DNA of 64,000 nucleotides, from the NCBI GenBank assembly GCA_963978895.1, contig OZ022243.1, positions 5,311,761 to 5,375,760 of the forward strand, written 5' to 3'. The translations under genes and the position numbers were made by a program. This document shows positions 13,233 to 25,289 of this stretch, piece by piece. The notes beneath the pieces were generated by a model. That model was not told where the DNA came from. It did not search any database and saw only the letters and a list, made by a program, of their open reading frames with translations. The first letter of the stretch is position 1; every line of letters begins with the position of its first letter. This DNA comes from Erpobdella octoculata (taxonomy: Eukaryota > Annelida > Clitellata > Hirudinida > Erpobdellidae).

Positions 13233-13422
13233 TTTTGCATAAATTTGCACATGCACGTTTTGATGACACAATTGAGACATTTGGAGGTGGCATGGTACAA
13301 CTCAACGTTTCTGTGCTTTTACCAAGCAGAGAACATTTTTTATAACATCTTGTTTTTTGATTGTTTTCACTTAAATTTAATGCAATTAAAATAATAATTA
13401 AGCCTAAAAATGTTGACATCAT
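13233..13422 (-). pseudogene. FReD-family gene, exon 1 fragment
   Basis: The frame starting at 13422 reproduces the first 62 or so residues of the FReD-family exon 1: signal peptide, [19 protein letters not shown] and the SSKRACANLC motif. It then departs from the family at about 13235, in sequence leading into the TGAC array. The rest of exon 1 and all downstream exons are missing, so it cannot make a FReD protein. Upstream sequence and the start codon are intact. Most likely a tandem copy destroyed by transposon and microsatellite insertion. Confidence 0.8.
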
Positions 13423-13659
13423 TTGTTGCTAAAATAAACAAATTAGATAAAGGAAACTTTTGTTATTAATCTTAAAGCTAAATAGCTATTAATGTATCCT
13501 AAATTTGTTTTTGATGTCGTTTAGAAACGGACAAACATCAACAAATTGTTTGTTTACAAAAACTATTAGCAACTAACTATATTATGATAATGTAAAATCT
13601 TTTCTTTTAAAAGATCGAATTTCTTGTACTTATCATTTCATGAAAACACATTTTAATAA

Positions 13660-13785
13660 AATAGTTCAACAGAATACACACTGGTGTTTAGTAGAATGTA
13701 CTTTGACGTTTAGCAGAACACACATTGATGTTTAAGAAAAAGTATAAATTGACATTCAACATAATGCACATTAACGTCTATTAAC
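13660..13785. repeat. Short degenerate tandem repeat, about 22-24 bp unit
   Basis: Five imperfect copies of a unit like AGAACACACATTGATGTTTA, each ending in a GACGTTT or GATGTTT motif. A looser version sits at 2120-2225, which fits the block duplication. No function is visible. Confidence 0.5.
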
Positions 13786-14025
13786 TACGATTTTGTCTTG
13801 GCATTTTTCTAGCAATGATTTAAAACAGTTTGAAGTGTGACAATTAGATATTTTCTCAAACCAAAGTCGATGATTTTTAGACTTTTATTTTATTGAGTTA
13901 AATGGAAAAAAAATATTCATGCTTCTGAAAAGAACTAGGACAGAACTAATGTTACCTGTTGTACTTAAGTCGTTTTAAGACTAAATTTTATCAATTTCAT
14001 CTAAGTCATCAGTAAGCAGCACTAC

Positions 14026-14255
14026 AGAGATGGACATGGGTTTATTTTTGGTGACCCAACTCAGTCCAACCCACCAATTTCTTGACCCATCCTAACCCAA
14101 CCCACCTGAAACGTTAAATTGTTTGACCCAACCCACATTAAAAAAAATATAAATTTTTTTAGCTCAACCCAACCCAACCCAATTGTGTGTCGAAAAAATT
14201 AAACCCAACCCAACTTGACCCAGCCCATGGGTCAACCCAACCCATGTTCATTTCT
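14026..14255. mobile_element. hAT-like miniature element with ACCCA-rich core
   Basis: Terminal inverted repeats AGAGATGGACATGGGTT and, reversed, AGAAATGAACATGGGTT, flanked by 8-bp direct repeats AGCACTAC (14018-14025) and GGCACTAC (14256-14263), 7 of 8 matching. The interior is full of telomere-like AACCCAACCC motifs. No coding capacity. Size and duplication fit a non-autonomous hAT-superfamily element. Confidence 0.65.
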
Positions 14256-15502
14256 GGCACTACTACTATAAATCATATGTAAATTGTTATCGTAATTGTC
14301 CAAGATGAACTGTTTGTAGTTGAAAAGTTATAAACTAACGGTTGTAAGATTTATGTTAAATTTTAATTAATTTGAATACAAGACTACAATAGTTTTGTGT
14401 GTATATTTTGTCAATGGGAATTTATAAAAAAAATACATGTCTTAATTTACTACAAAAATAAATTAACTGTTTGAAAGTGTAAAAATATACAAAAACACTT
14501 TTTAAAATCCACTTTTAGTCCAAACAGCACTAAAACTATCATTTATTTTCTCTCATCCAAAAATATCTTTCAAAAGGTTTGACGAAAAATAAAAGTGATG
14601 GACGTTCATTTTTTTTGTTTTATGACTGACATAGATTTTATAAAATTAACGTCAAAATATTCGAAAGTTATTTTTTCTTTTTTTTCGTTTTGAAGTAAAA
14701 GTGCGTTCTTATACATTTTTACATTTTTACATTTTTTAATTTAATTTTTTAATTTAAAAAATTTTTCTATTTAATATTAACACATCAAACGTTATATACA
14801 TTTCATAGAAACTTATGTAAGTTTTTTTTTTTTTTCTTCTAAAATACCATGAATGACGCTAGCAAACTAAATCAAGTTTTGGCTAGCGCAAACTTAACTC
14901 CGGCGTTCCTATTAGTACGGTGGGTAAGATCAATAATCCATTGCAATTGATCAAAAGTGGCAGATAAGATAAAATTTTGTTTATTTGATAGATAAAAGTA
15001 AACTGATCAATGTTATGGGTTGTCTAACTCTCAAATATTTCGGGCGCGCTGTTTTTTACTAGATTCGTTAACCCGGATAGCAATGGATCTCTAGATCTAT
15101 AATTTAACAACACGCGCGCACCCGATCTCTTAACGCTTAACCAATCATATCAGCTCACTCCTAGTTTAAACAGGAGTTAAGCACTGGATCACTGGTGACA
15201 CCGGATTCAACTAGCTCTGTAATTTACAACGCACCCTTCGTCAAATTGCATAAGTTCAAGATGGCCCCCCAAACCGATAAATTCGTGAAGTACTGCATTT
15301 AAGCAGTTATTTTTCTCTCAAAAATGTTTTTTTTATCTCGAACCAGTTGGTAAAATTGATACAGAAAAAACAGCTGAGGTTTAAAAAAATTCTACCACAT
15401 GTCATAGATGGTTATAAAAAAATAAAACTGTAAAAACTGTATTTATAATATTTTTCTAATGAACATGTTGTTACTCTTATTAAAAATGTGAGTAAATTGT
15501 CT

Positions 15503-17596
15503 TTATTTAAAACATTCACCATCACATTCACACAAGGATGTACACTGGAGATTATTTCGTCTACACTTGCACAGACCACGGCAAGACACTTTACACTCAC
15601 AGTGAATAAGCTCAGTGCAAGTATCAGACAATTGTGGGAGTAAGGTCCAGTTTGGTTTATATTGACCAGAGTGCAACCAACCCCAATCAAGTGGACTTGG
15701 AAAATTCGGCTGCAGTTCTAAAGATTGTCCCCAAACATATCCTCCTTGGTACGTAGCTCGACATATGTGTTGTAACAAGGCAGATTGAGTTGGTGGTATA
15801 GCATCGTATGAACGTCCTTTTTTAGTAAACAAATATTTTCTGCATTCGTCAACCTGTATTAAATCACAAATAAATTTTAAAAATAACTACATATCTATTA
15901 GAAAAATAATCCAGCTGTATTATTAAATAATCAAATTAGCTACCAAAATACCTTATCCAAATAACTTGTGCGATCATACAGAAGAACAACATATCGTTCC
16001 AGTTTGTTTAATTGCTCCAAAGTGACATCGCTTGGATTAGTGCACAAGCATGAGAAAGTTTCCGTTATTTCTGGAAATGAAGCAGTTTTCAAAGAATTTG
16101 TCGATGGGTTATGGTCGATGTTATCGATAGCTGCTGTTGTAAACAATCCAGGTTGCATATCTTGAGGACAAACAACACCAACAGAATTGAAATAGGTAAT
16201 CACAAGTAGAATTACTCAATCCAGTTACCATTCCAGAGACACGATCATTCTACACGGATAAACCAAGATTATGCAATTTATCAACTAATTTTTTTTTCTT
16301 GTTTGTGCATAAACAGTCATACCAACAAAAACAGGTAGTGGGGTTTCTTGAAGACGGTTATGACGCGAACATGCACTTCCTGCAGCACGCTTGTGTTTAA
16401 CGCTATTAAATTTAATTAGCTCAGCAATAGACTGGGAATAATTATTTTTTGAAACGTCTAATTGATCTTTAATGCTAGAACCCTCAAATCCTTCGCACAA
16501 GCATCACAAGTGAAGGAGGAACCACATTCTTGCCATCAATCAAGGTTGAATCATCATCAGACAAGAAAAGATGTTCTCTGATGATATCGGCAGCCCGGGC
16601 CAAGCACATTGCATTGTCGTCATTGTTAATTTTGCACAAGTCAACAAGTGCCTGACCAATGCCATCCTCATATGCCAATATACATTCACGTCCTTGTCTA
16701 AATGATTGCAATCCAGGTATGTTTTGACAAAGTCGGTCTTTCAATCTGCTTGAATTAACATTTGATAAGGAAACTCCAAGTTCCTCCAATCTTTTGATGT
16801 AGAGTTTTTTCAGGTCTGAGAGTTTCATGACGGAGGATAGCTCATCAGATTTATTTCCTTTAACAAAAGAGACAAGCTCTGCAAAAACTAAACTTTCAAT
16901 AATTCTCTCAGTTCCGTTATCTCTATCTTCCTTTAACTCTCTTCGTTTTTGTGATCTAACACGGCAATATAAATTTGTTAAACAGCGCTTATGATATTTC
17001 GCTTCTAATGCAATTACATCACCTCTACTTAATTTTGCCAAGAGTTTATCATCACATAATATGTGTGCCCACTCCCTAACATTAGAATCAAAACTAAAAG
17101 TACTTGCATTAAACAAAGTTTCATTTTCACTAGTTTCATCACAAAAAAAACATGTGAAATCAGCAAGGACATGAGATGTGTCAAGTTTTGCTCTCGTTTT
17201 CTTACTGATGTTTATGATGTCTGGTTGGTCTGAAGTTTCTTTACTTTTTCTTTTTCTCAAGTGTTGCAAATTCGTACTGTTAAATTTTTTACGGCAATTT
17301 TTGTGCCACTTGGCTTCATTAAGCATCATTGTAGAAGCAATTCCACTCCCGTTAACCAATCTGGATAAATTCATAGTCTCGGGTAAGTCACTGAAATCTT
17401 TGTAGCCTGTGATATCACATTCAAATGTAGCATATCCAGCTCCAGGACCTAAATCTACCCTGCTGGAAGATGCTGGACATATCAAGCATTCCTCACTGTC
17501 AGCCTGACATATAATACATTTCAACCAATTTGTTATTAAATTCTTACTCGATAAAGATAATGTTGAGTCCATCAATCCAGAATCCATACATGACAT
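15503..17596 (-). pseudogene. Decayed transposon-like gene with WHK-CR and CXC-type cysteine domains
   Basis: An open frame of 370 residues (17596-16484) is followed, in shifted frames, by 16500-16285, 16203-15952 and, after an apparent 96-bp intron (15856-15951, GT/AG), by a C-terminal exon ending at 15503. The N part has CIICQ...CLICP, KWHKNCRKKF and KYHKRCL zinc-binding-like motifs; the middle has GLFTTAAIDNIDHNP; the C part has GGYVWGQ and a Cys-rich cluster (CECKVSCRGLCKC..CTSLCECDGEC) like tesmin/TSO1 CXC domains. This is a multicopy family of unknown function in fish and invertebrate genomes, probably carried by a transposon. This copy has at least three frame breaks, one in-frame stop near 16245 and an internal deletion compared with the family as I recall it, so it is not functional. 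Confidence 0.65.
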
Positions 17597-17599
17597 TGA

Positions 17600-17745
17600 T
17601 TTTTGGCCATCTTGGCCTACCCTTTTAGCAATGCGAGTGATATCCTTGCTTAAGGGAGTTACGCTGGTGACGCCGGCGAGGTTCGAACTGCCGACCTAAC
17701 GATCGACAGGCGAATGCTCTACCGCTCTGCCACCAGCGCCGAACA
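17600..17745 (-). mobile_element. SINE fragment with tRNA-like head
   Basis: Read on the minus strand it starts GGCGCTGGTGGCAGAGCGGT, containing an A box (TGGCAGAGCGG), and has a B box AGTTCGAACCT about 35 bp on. A short core follows (TTAAGCAAGGATATCACTCGC) related to the cores at 11340 and 25370. The anticodon arm does not pair well, so this is a tRNA-derived element, not a tRNA gene. It sits directly upstream of the cysteine-rich pseudogene. Confidence 0.65.
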
Positions 17746-19049
17746 TAAACGAAACACAAGGAGATGTGGGCATCCGGACAGAATGTTAACCATATAAAAC
17801 TTATAAAAATAAAATAGTTTTTGTTATGGACAATTAAGTCCTGTTCTGTCGTAAAAACCTAACATGCTTGCAAAGTTCCAGATCAATCTGAAAAAGATAA
17901 ATAATGGAAAAATTAATTACAAAGTTAAGTAAAAGTCTATGTACATTTAAAAAAACTAATTTAATTCAAGTATGGCAGCTATTATTTTACTTCTAGCAGA
18001 AGTATAATAAATAGTCAATAAATATAAAACGCACCGATGAGCGACTAAATCAAAACTATTAACCAGTGAATCTGCCGCAATGTATGTCGGACTTAAAATC
18101 AACTTTGTGTTACATGTAGACGTAACATTGTCAGTACCGTTTAAAATTGAACATTTTAAAGTTCTATCAATTGCTATTTTGCAGATGATTTCAAACTAAC
18201 AAATGCACAATTTATGCAAATGTTTGGCTGATATATGTTTTGTTTAATGTAGTTTTATCAAACTTTTTGCTTTTTAAGAATTTTGTTTTTTTTTTATTTT
18301 TTGAACAATATGCTGCTTATTATGCTTGCTTGTCCTACGTTTCCGTATTTTCTGGACACCAAAACGTTAACCCATGGAAACATAGAAATTAACACATATT
18401 TCTGTATAGTTTAAAACAATTTAAATTAAATCACTAAAACTTTTAAAAACAATAATAAAAACATTTTTAAAACTATGTTTATAATGAAAATGCCGTAAAA
18501 AATAAAAGAAACTCAACTATAAAAAAAGCGTAAAAATTCTACTTGTGAAAATCAAGGTAAAAGATGAAAATATTTTTAGCCCACAAAAACCACTAAAAGT
18601 TTTGTATATAGCCATAAGCAATTTTATTGTTTGGTGCATTTTTAATACAAAAGTTGTCTAGAAAGATTTTTATACTTTCATTTTCTGTTTTTTCATTTGT
18701 TTGATTTAAAGTAGAAATTTAACTAATGAGTTAGTGCTAAATAAATTACAATTAAAAACAACAAATGGAAAAAAAACAAAATTTGAAATTTTGAAAAATT
18801 GAAAACATATAAATAATTTAATTAGTTTGCAAATTGGAACTAATTAAAAACTTTTAAAAAATATAACGTAATTTGATAAAAAGCTAGAATTAATAAAACT
18901 GATTAAACTAAACGACACTTGAAATTTTAATAGATATATTCAAGTTTCAAAAAAAAGGAAGCTAAATTTATGTCATTTAACTAAGACAACTACAATAATT
19001 TGAATATAAATTATAAATAAAGATATTGGCTTCTTGTCAGCAAATAACG

Positions 19050-19653
19050 TTAATTACTAGTGATCATCATTTTACATGCTCTCATTAATTTGAAATAACC
19101 ACGGAATGTATACCAGATTAGGCCCCGGGTGTATGGATCAGTAGAGAAGTTAAAGTAAACGCCGTTTAAATTTTACATGACAACACCCGTACCGCCAAGC
19201 TGCACAATTGGCTGTAAAGAAATTACTAAAAACATTACGACAGCTTTAGTGGTCAATTCTGTCCCAAGTAGAGAAATTTTTTCCATTTTTGTAAGCAAAT
19301 TCCCTAAACTAATTTATAAATTTTGTTAAAAATTCAAACCAAAACTCATACATAAAAATATCTGATTATTTGTATAATTATTTAAACAAAAAGATTACTT
19401 TGAATTTGTTTTTTGTTTATCAAGACATTCATACAAAATTGCAGAAAAAAACAAGAAAATATAATTATAAGAATAATATGCATTATTGATGAAAAGTGTG
19501 TGTGTTTACTTGCAGATACATCTAATGAAAATTTATATACATACTTATTTCTATTATCTTTATAGTATAAATCATTTATAATCAAACCTATCCAGAAATC
19601 TTTCTCCAAATTTCCAAATCCGTTTTCATAATCTACCCATCCTTTGTAGAAAT
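19050..19653 (-). pseudogene. FReD-family pseudogene, remains of exons 4 and 6
   Basis: 19589-19653 reads [20 protein letters not shown], matching exon 4 of the intact genes but lacking its first third. 19050-19304 is a damaged exon 6 with indels; the WWYNCC region is disrupted, and the LIWYT and TAA end is still recognisable. Exon 5 is missing, and upstream exons are replaced at about 19654 by part of another gene in the opposite orientation. It belongs to the duplicated block shared with 490-3637. Confidence 0.75.
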
Positions 19654-19659
19654 TAAAAA

Positions 19660-19952
19660 TGTGCAACGTTTTCTTGAATGTCTTGGCATTCTAGTTGATG
19701 GTCTGCAATTTCTGTTTGCAATACAAAAAGGATACCCGAATAAAACGTTGTTCAGAATGAAGAACGGAAACGGTTCTTTGTATCAAGAAATGTCTGTTGA
19801 AAGTAAGTTGAAAAACAATTTACCATTAAAAAATAAATTTCAATTGTGCGAAATTTAAAATATTGTTTGTTTGTTTTATAGTTGATAAATCTTTGGAATT
19901 GTCTGTCAATTTCAAAGCAGTATTTCCAGAAACAATTTGGAATAAAATCTGA
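19660..19952 (+). pseudogene. Apple/ILEI-like gene, remains of exons 3 and 4
   Basis: 19660-19802 matches exon 3 of the gene at 26566-28413 from its middle onward (LVDGLQ, QKGYPNKTLFRM, NGNGSLY) but lacks the YRGKF segment. The donor GTAAGTTG is intact. 19882-19952 corresponds to exon 4, with acceptor TTTTATAG and a TGA stop. No exon 1 or 2 is present; the fragment butts against the inverted FReD fragment at about 19654. A dead, truncated paralogue. Confidence 0.7.
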
Positions 19953-20194
19953 TGAATTCTAAAGAAATTAGCAATAACCACCAAAAACGGCAAAAATGTA
20001 TTAGTGACATATATACATACAAATGTAAACATCATTAAAATGAAATAAATTTTTAAAATTTTACTGTCTCTTTTTACCAACATTTTTAATTTATTAATTT
20101 TTTATCTCAAATAAATTTCCAAATCAGTTAAAACAAAAAAATGGTTTTCCATCTGAGTTTATTTAATTTTTTAAGTTTTGTATTTATTTCACAA

Positions 20195-21050
20195 CATGGC
20201 CACCCGCAGGGGGAGGCAAGGGGACACTTGCCCCCCTCCCCCCCCCTAAATTGAATAATAAAAATAAATTTAGACAAAAATAGAAAAAACATTTCTAATT
20301 AAAACATTTCTAATTAATTGTAACAACTGTGACTCTTTCATTGTCATACCGATATCATCATCATTATTGTCTTTGGGGATGCATCCCCCGATGCTCTATT
20401 TTTTACTCTACTGATGTTTCTCTAAACTATGATGCATGCATAAATCATTCCAATGTGATTTTATCATCACTAAAATCTCTGGATTAATTTATTTCCATGT
20501 AGTAAAAAAAATTGTTGGAATAATTTTAGAAAATTTATAATCCCTCCTTGGGTTCTCGAGTGATGAAACTGAAACCGAGTAATGTTGCAGAGCATTCTTC
20601 TTGGGAGAAAACAGGAGATGGTGCCGATGATGTGGATGCTCTGACAGATTCAACTTTGTCATTGAAAGCCTTATCAAAACAGTCTGCAGTTGGGCCTTTT
20701 TTTGCAAAGCATTAAAGGTACACAAATTTTTATCCAACAATGACAGTTTGACTGTGTCTAAGATATAAATTTTTCCAACTGAAGAATTTTCGTAATTTTC
20801 AGCATGTTTTTAAAACATTTTGGAACTTTTATTATGATGTGAAATCAAATAAAGTTAACTGAAAATTTTACTCTATATACCCAATTTTAAACAAAAAATT
20901 TCTAAAATTTTCTTAGGGCTCAATTGAGTCCCAAGACACCACACAATTCTGTAAAAAAAGAAACGGGAGGAAGAGAATATAAGAGAAGAGGTGAAGAGAG
21001 AAAAAATAAGAAGCTTGCTCCCCCTGCAAAACTCCCTGCGGGCGCCCATG
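20195..21050. mobile_element. hAT-like non-autonomous element
   Basis: Inverted ends CATGGCCACCCGCAGGG and, reversed, CATGGGCGCCCGCAGGG, with 8-bp flanks TTTCACAA (20187-20194) and TTTCACAG (21051-21058), 7 of 8 matching. Subterminal G- and C-rich runs are typical of this group. The interior has a short minus-strand frame (20740-20489, 83 codons) that I do not recognise and no transposase motifs. Confidence 0.65.
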
Positions 21051-21749
21051 TTTCACAGTTCAGTATTTCTTACATCGTCAATAAATTTTTATTTTCTATG
21101 AAATTATAACATTTTTTCCATGAAAAATACTAATAACTGTCACTTGAATTATAAACGCTGTTCCGTTGTTTCAATTGTTTTGTAACTGAAAACATATCAA
21201 ATGAGCACATCAACAACACTCGCTCATCGATGAAGAGGAAATATACAGGTGAAGAGAAATAGAATTTTCAAATTAGAAATTTTGTGATAAGCATTACAGG
21301 TCAATCAGGTGTAAATGAATAGCTTGTTGGTGTAGAGTTTGATCTAATTTACAGCACTATTGCATTATAACAAAGAACAAGTTAAGGAAAAAACGAGTTT
21401 TGGTTTAACAGGCATATTTTGTGCTAGTATTTCAATTTGTAAACTTCTAAAGATCAAATTTGAATAAATTTTTCTACTACTTTTTGTTTTAAAAAATTCA
21501 TTATAAGCGTAAAATAAATGACAGCACATTATTTGCATTTAATTGACTTTATCCAGTTATAGCTACGTTTTTAAAATGTTCTAAGTTTTAATTATGACAT
21601 AAATAAATCATTCTGTTGTTATTAAACAGTTTGAAAACTTTTGTGTAATTTGATTCATTTTTTCACCGTTCCTATAACCAAGCAGGTGCGATGCATCTCA
21701 AACTACTTTTTTCTGCAGTAAATCACTTGTGAAAACGTAAAACTTTTTT

Positions 21750-21995
21750 TACAAACTTTTATTTTGGTTACAATCTCTGTTTGTATGTGTGTGTGTTTTT
21801 CTCTGTACACAAATTTTGCAAGTAAAATTTAACCAGCTTTTTGACTAGCTAGAAAGCTGAAACTTTTCGCATAGCTTTATATTGTATGACAATACATGAT
21901 TCAATTAAAAATGACTTAATTTGAACATCTTTTGTATTTCTAAATCGAGTGTATTTGAAATCAAAGTTTGTGTTGAAAAACTCGTTTTTTCCTAT
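21750..21995 (+). repeat. Dispersed repeat family B, copy 1
   Basis: Begins TTTACAAACTTTTATTTTGGTTAC, contains TTGACTAGCTAGAAAGCTGAAA and ACAATACATGATTCAATTAA, and ends near a TTCGTTTTTTCC-like block. Further copies lie at 34685-34985 (same strand) and 37478-37660 (reverse). No coding capacity; a non-autonomous element of unknown class. Confidence 0.65.
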
Positions 21996-22199
21996 ACTTG
22001 TTTTAATTTATCGCGTTATGTTAAAAAAATTTAAGTTTAAGTTCAGTTTTTTGCTTTCAGCTTATTGTACTACGGGAACGATAAACCGGAGCAAACTTTC
22101 CGCACCCCAGCTATAACACATTTTCCAGACCACGATTGAACGATAATCAGTAATGCATTATTAATACTTAGAAAAACTAGAGATAGCCCGTCAAAATGA

Positions 22200-22344
22200 C
22201 AAATTTTTTAAAATCCCATTATAATATTTTACGCATTGTACAATTGTGTAATAACTTTTATTAAACGCCTGCGCGCACTAATTTTATTAACTGCTGACCA
22301 CTGCGGCCGCGGCGTTATTCGAAATTGCTAATATACATGCTACA
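22200..22344. repeat. Dispersed repeat with GC-rich core, copy 1
   Basis: Reversed, this stretch matches 25850-25990 including GCGGCCGCNGTGGTCAGCAG, the ATTAGTGCGYGCAGG block and the AT-rich end. Both copies have a CATA/TATG microsatellite attached to the same end, so the microsatellite is probably the element's tail. Confidence 0.6.
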
Positions 22345-22714
22345 AACATACATACATACACACATACATACATACATACATACATACATACATACATACA
22401 TACATACATACATACATACATACATACATACATACATACATACATACATACATACATACATACATACATACATACATACATACATACATACATACATACA
22501 TACATACATACATACATACATACATACATACATACATACATACATACATACATACATACATACATACATACATACATACATACATACATACATACATACA
22601 TACATACATACATACATACATACATACATACATACATACATACATACATACATACATACATACATACATACATACATACATACATACATACATACATTCA
22701 TACATTCATACAGA
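22345..22714. repeat. (CATA)n microsatellite
   Basis: About 370 bp of CATA repeats with minor variants at the edges. All open frames across it (Met-Tyr-Val-Cys; Ile-His-Thr-Tyr) are repeat translation. It abuts the repeat at 22200-22344. Confidence 0.95.
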
Positions 22715-23568
22715 CATAGGAAATTATGTATGTAGATAGCAATCAATTAATCGTTCTATTATACGACATTTGCCGTGAGGTTGATATGAAGCTTGTCTTT
22801 ATTCTGTCACTGATCTTTATGCATCGTGCTCTTTTTAATCCTTTATATTAACTTCGCCTTTCTGTTGTTGTACAAATCCCTTTCCCGTTATTAAATCGAT
22901 GTGAAACTTGGTCCATAGACTTGTGAGGACCAAACATTAATTTTGAGATGGTCAATCACAAAAACAAAAACAAAATTTTTAATTCTTTAGTTGAACGATT
23001 TGATTAAATATTTGCGCGATATGGCGTCGTTGTTTATTTCATTGAAAGACAACAAATTTTAAATTCCACTTTTAATCATTTCACGTATTACTATCGATCT
23101 GAAATTTTTTATTTCGATTTTTTATTTATTATGGAATATTGTTTTATACAATTTTATAAAAATTATTGATGATCAAATTTTCTTTTCATGATTGCAGATA
23201 TCACTTTTACACCAAATATCTTTATTTCATTTATGTAGTTTTTAAAATTAATGACTAATATCTTCATGAAAATTATATGCATTAAATTAGTATCTTTCTA
23301 TGTCAAATATATAAAGGTTTTTTATTAAACGAATTTTTTTACGGTTCACTTCTTTTAATTAAAATAAATTTTAACTTGATTCATAGATAAATTTGGCAAA
23401 TTTAAAATGTTGAAAATAACTGTCAATATCAAAACAATTTATATAGAAAATACATTTATGCTATAAAAGTTTTTTCATGAAAATGTTTTGTAAAGCTATT
23501 TCTCTTGTTACTTGGAATTTAATTGAAAGAACAACGTTTATAGCATGAACTATAAATACCGTGTTGTT

Positions 23569-23625
23569 CACTAGCGGATCCAGGAAGTTTGAGTGGTGGA
23601 GGCAAATTTTTATGTATAAATATAT

Positions 23626-23681
<56 letters not shown>

Positions 23682-24405
23682 TATCTTTGATTTCAATCAG
23701 GGGCGCGACCAGCAGAAAATGCTTGGGGAGATCTCAAGTGTGAAAAAATGAAAAAAAAACCCGCCGCAGTCGAAGATTTTTCTGACTATCTTTAGTCTGT
23801 AGCTTTTTTTGGTATCTTTATTAATTTATTAATGAAAGAAAAGAAAGACTGCAAACTGAAGATAGTCAAACTCAGTCTCAAACCAGTTAAAGCAATTGTA
23901 AAAAAATTAGTTTATGAATAAATGTAGCACCCCCCCCCCAGTTTTAAAAAAGGAAGAAAGCCCGCCGCAGCCAAAATATATTTTTGACTATCTCCAACTA
24001 TCTCTAGTCTGCAGCCTTTTTCTGGTATCTTTAGGAATTTATTATTGATACAAAATAAAGACTGCAAACTGAAGATAATCAAAATCAGTCTCAAACCAGT
24101 TAAATCAATTGTAAAAAAAAGTTTATGAATAAATGTAGCACCCTACATCCCTCCTTTCCAAAAAAATTCCTCGAATTTGGAAAAATTGCAGGACCCTCTG
24201 ATTTGGCCTGGGGGGCTTGCGCCTAGCTGCGCCCCTGATTTAAATTGACTGTTTCCTTCAAAAGAAACTCTTGAAATCTCAAAAATCTCATTTTTTATTT
24301 AATTGTTTGTTTTAGTATTAGTTATTATTAACTTAAAATGTAATTTTATCCCAAAGTGGGGAGGGCGATCGCCCCTACCGCCCCCGCCTCCTGGATCCGC
24401 CAATG
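23569..24405. mobile_element. Outer hAT-like element, carrying a nested element
   Basis: Inverted ends CACTAGCGGATCCAGGA and, reversed, CATTGGCGGATCCAGGA, flanked by 8-bp repeats GTGTTGTT (23561-23568) and GTGCTGTT (24406-24413), 7 of 8. Another hAT-like element (23698-24237) lies within it next to a (TA)n run. No transposase is encoded. Confidence 0.7.
23698..24237. mobile_element. Inner nested hAT-like element with internal tandem duplication
   Basis: Ends CAGGGGCGCGACCAGC and, reversed, CAGGGGCGCAGCTAGG, with target repeats ATTTCAAT (23690-23697) and ATTTAAAT (24238-24245), 7 of 8. The interior carries two tandem copies of a unit of about 190 bp (23758-23935 and 23960-24145) beginning CCCGCCGCAG and ending AATGTAGCAC. 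Non-coding. Confidence 0.7.
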
Positions 24406-25289
24406 GTGCTGTTTTCGTTTTTACATATTGCAGTATTTATATTTAAAAACAAAACGCATACCTATATTAAAACTCTAGAAAAAATTTCATTTAAAAATTT
24501 GAGAACCATGAGACTACATCCGGTCTTTTATCTGCTTGTGTGAACAGCGAATGTGGTTTATTTTTTGTTTTTTTAAATGCTTTTTTTAACTTAACTTTTC
24601 TCTCTGTTTGTTTGTTTGTCTGTGGTAATCAAATCTTTAAACAAATAAAATATTTAAAAAACAATTTTAAAACACCACGTTTTTGTGAACTAAAAAACAG
24701 AAAAACATTTTTTCTCTGGGCTGTGTGAGAAATGTTTTGATGGAGGCATGCATTAATTGTGGACATTCGTATAGCAAACAAGTCATACATTTTTAAAACT
24801 TAAAACGTGGGCACTTTTTGTATTTATATTCAAAAAAGCGTTCTATCCTGTTTGAAAATAGCAGATGATTAGTTTGAGTAAAAAAGTGATCTTACCGCTA
24901 ATATATATTTTATTATTGGCTAAACGGATTAAGTGAAATATTTGTACTACAATAAATACTTATGTTGTTCAATATTGTCTATAATTTTATTTTTTTTTTC
25001 AAACCTGTTTAAAAGTGGCATTTTCTTAAACTGGTCTAGCATTACATAATTATGAGCGTTGCGTTCTTATCATAACGAGTTATGTAGCTATAACAAAAAA
25101 TAAACCGTTCTTAAGTGCCCTCAATTCTTGTATTTGAGGTTTAAAATAATGAAAAAAAACTATACTTAAATGATGACGCTTCTGTCAAAAATTAGATCCA
25201 ATCATTAAAAACTATAAAATGTAATAAAATATTGTTGTAAAAGGTAATAAAGTAAAGATCATGAAACCTAGGGCGTCGCTACATGAAAT

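Larger units (their letters stand above)
14400..19310. repeat. Second copy of the 3-kb segmental duplication, split by insertions
   Basis: Sequence at 14400-14920 and 17870-19310 is collinear with 490-3637, including the last exon of the FReD gene at the far end. The block is interrupted by about 2.9 kb (14930-17865) carrying the cysteine-rich transposon-like gene and a SINE. Divergence is considerable, with many substitutions and indels, so the duplication is not recent. Confidence 0.6.

Noticed and set aside
11654..13300. 548-codon Ser-Gln-Ser-Val open frame, the longest in the window
   Set aside because: It is the TGAC array; the ends merely run into flanking repeat and a pseudogene fragment.
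17665..17745. Possible functional tRNA gene on the minus strand
   Set aside because: A and B boxes are present but the anticodon arm does not pair properly and SINE core sequence follows.
22287..22746. Ile-His-Thr-Tyr and Met-Tyr-Val-Cys frames
   Set aside because: CATA microsatellite translation on both strands.
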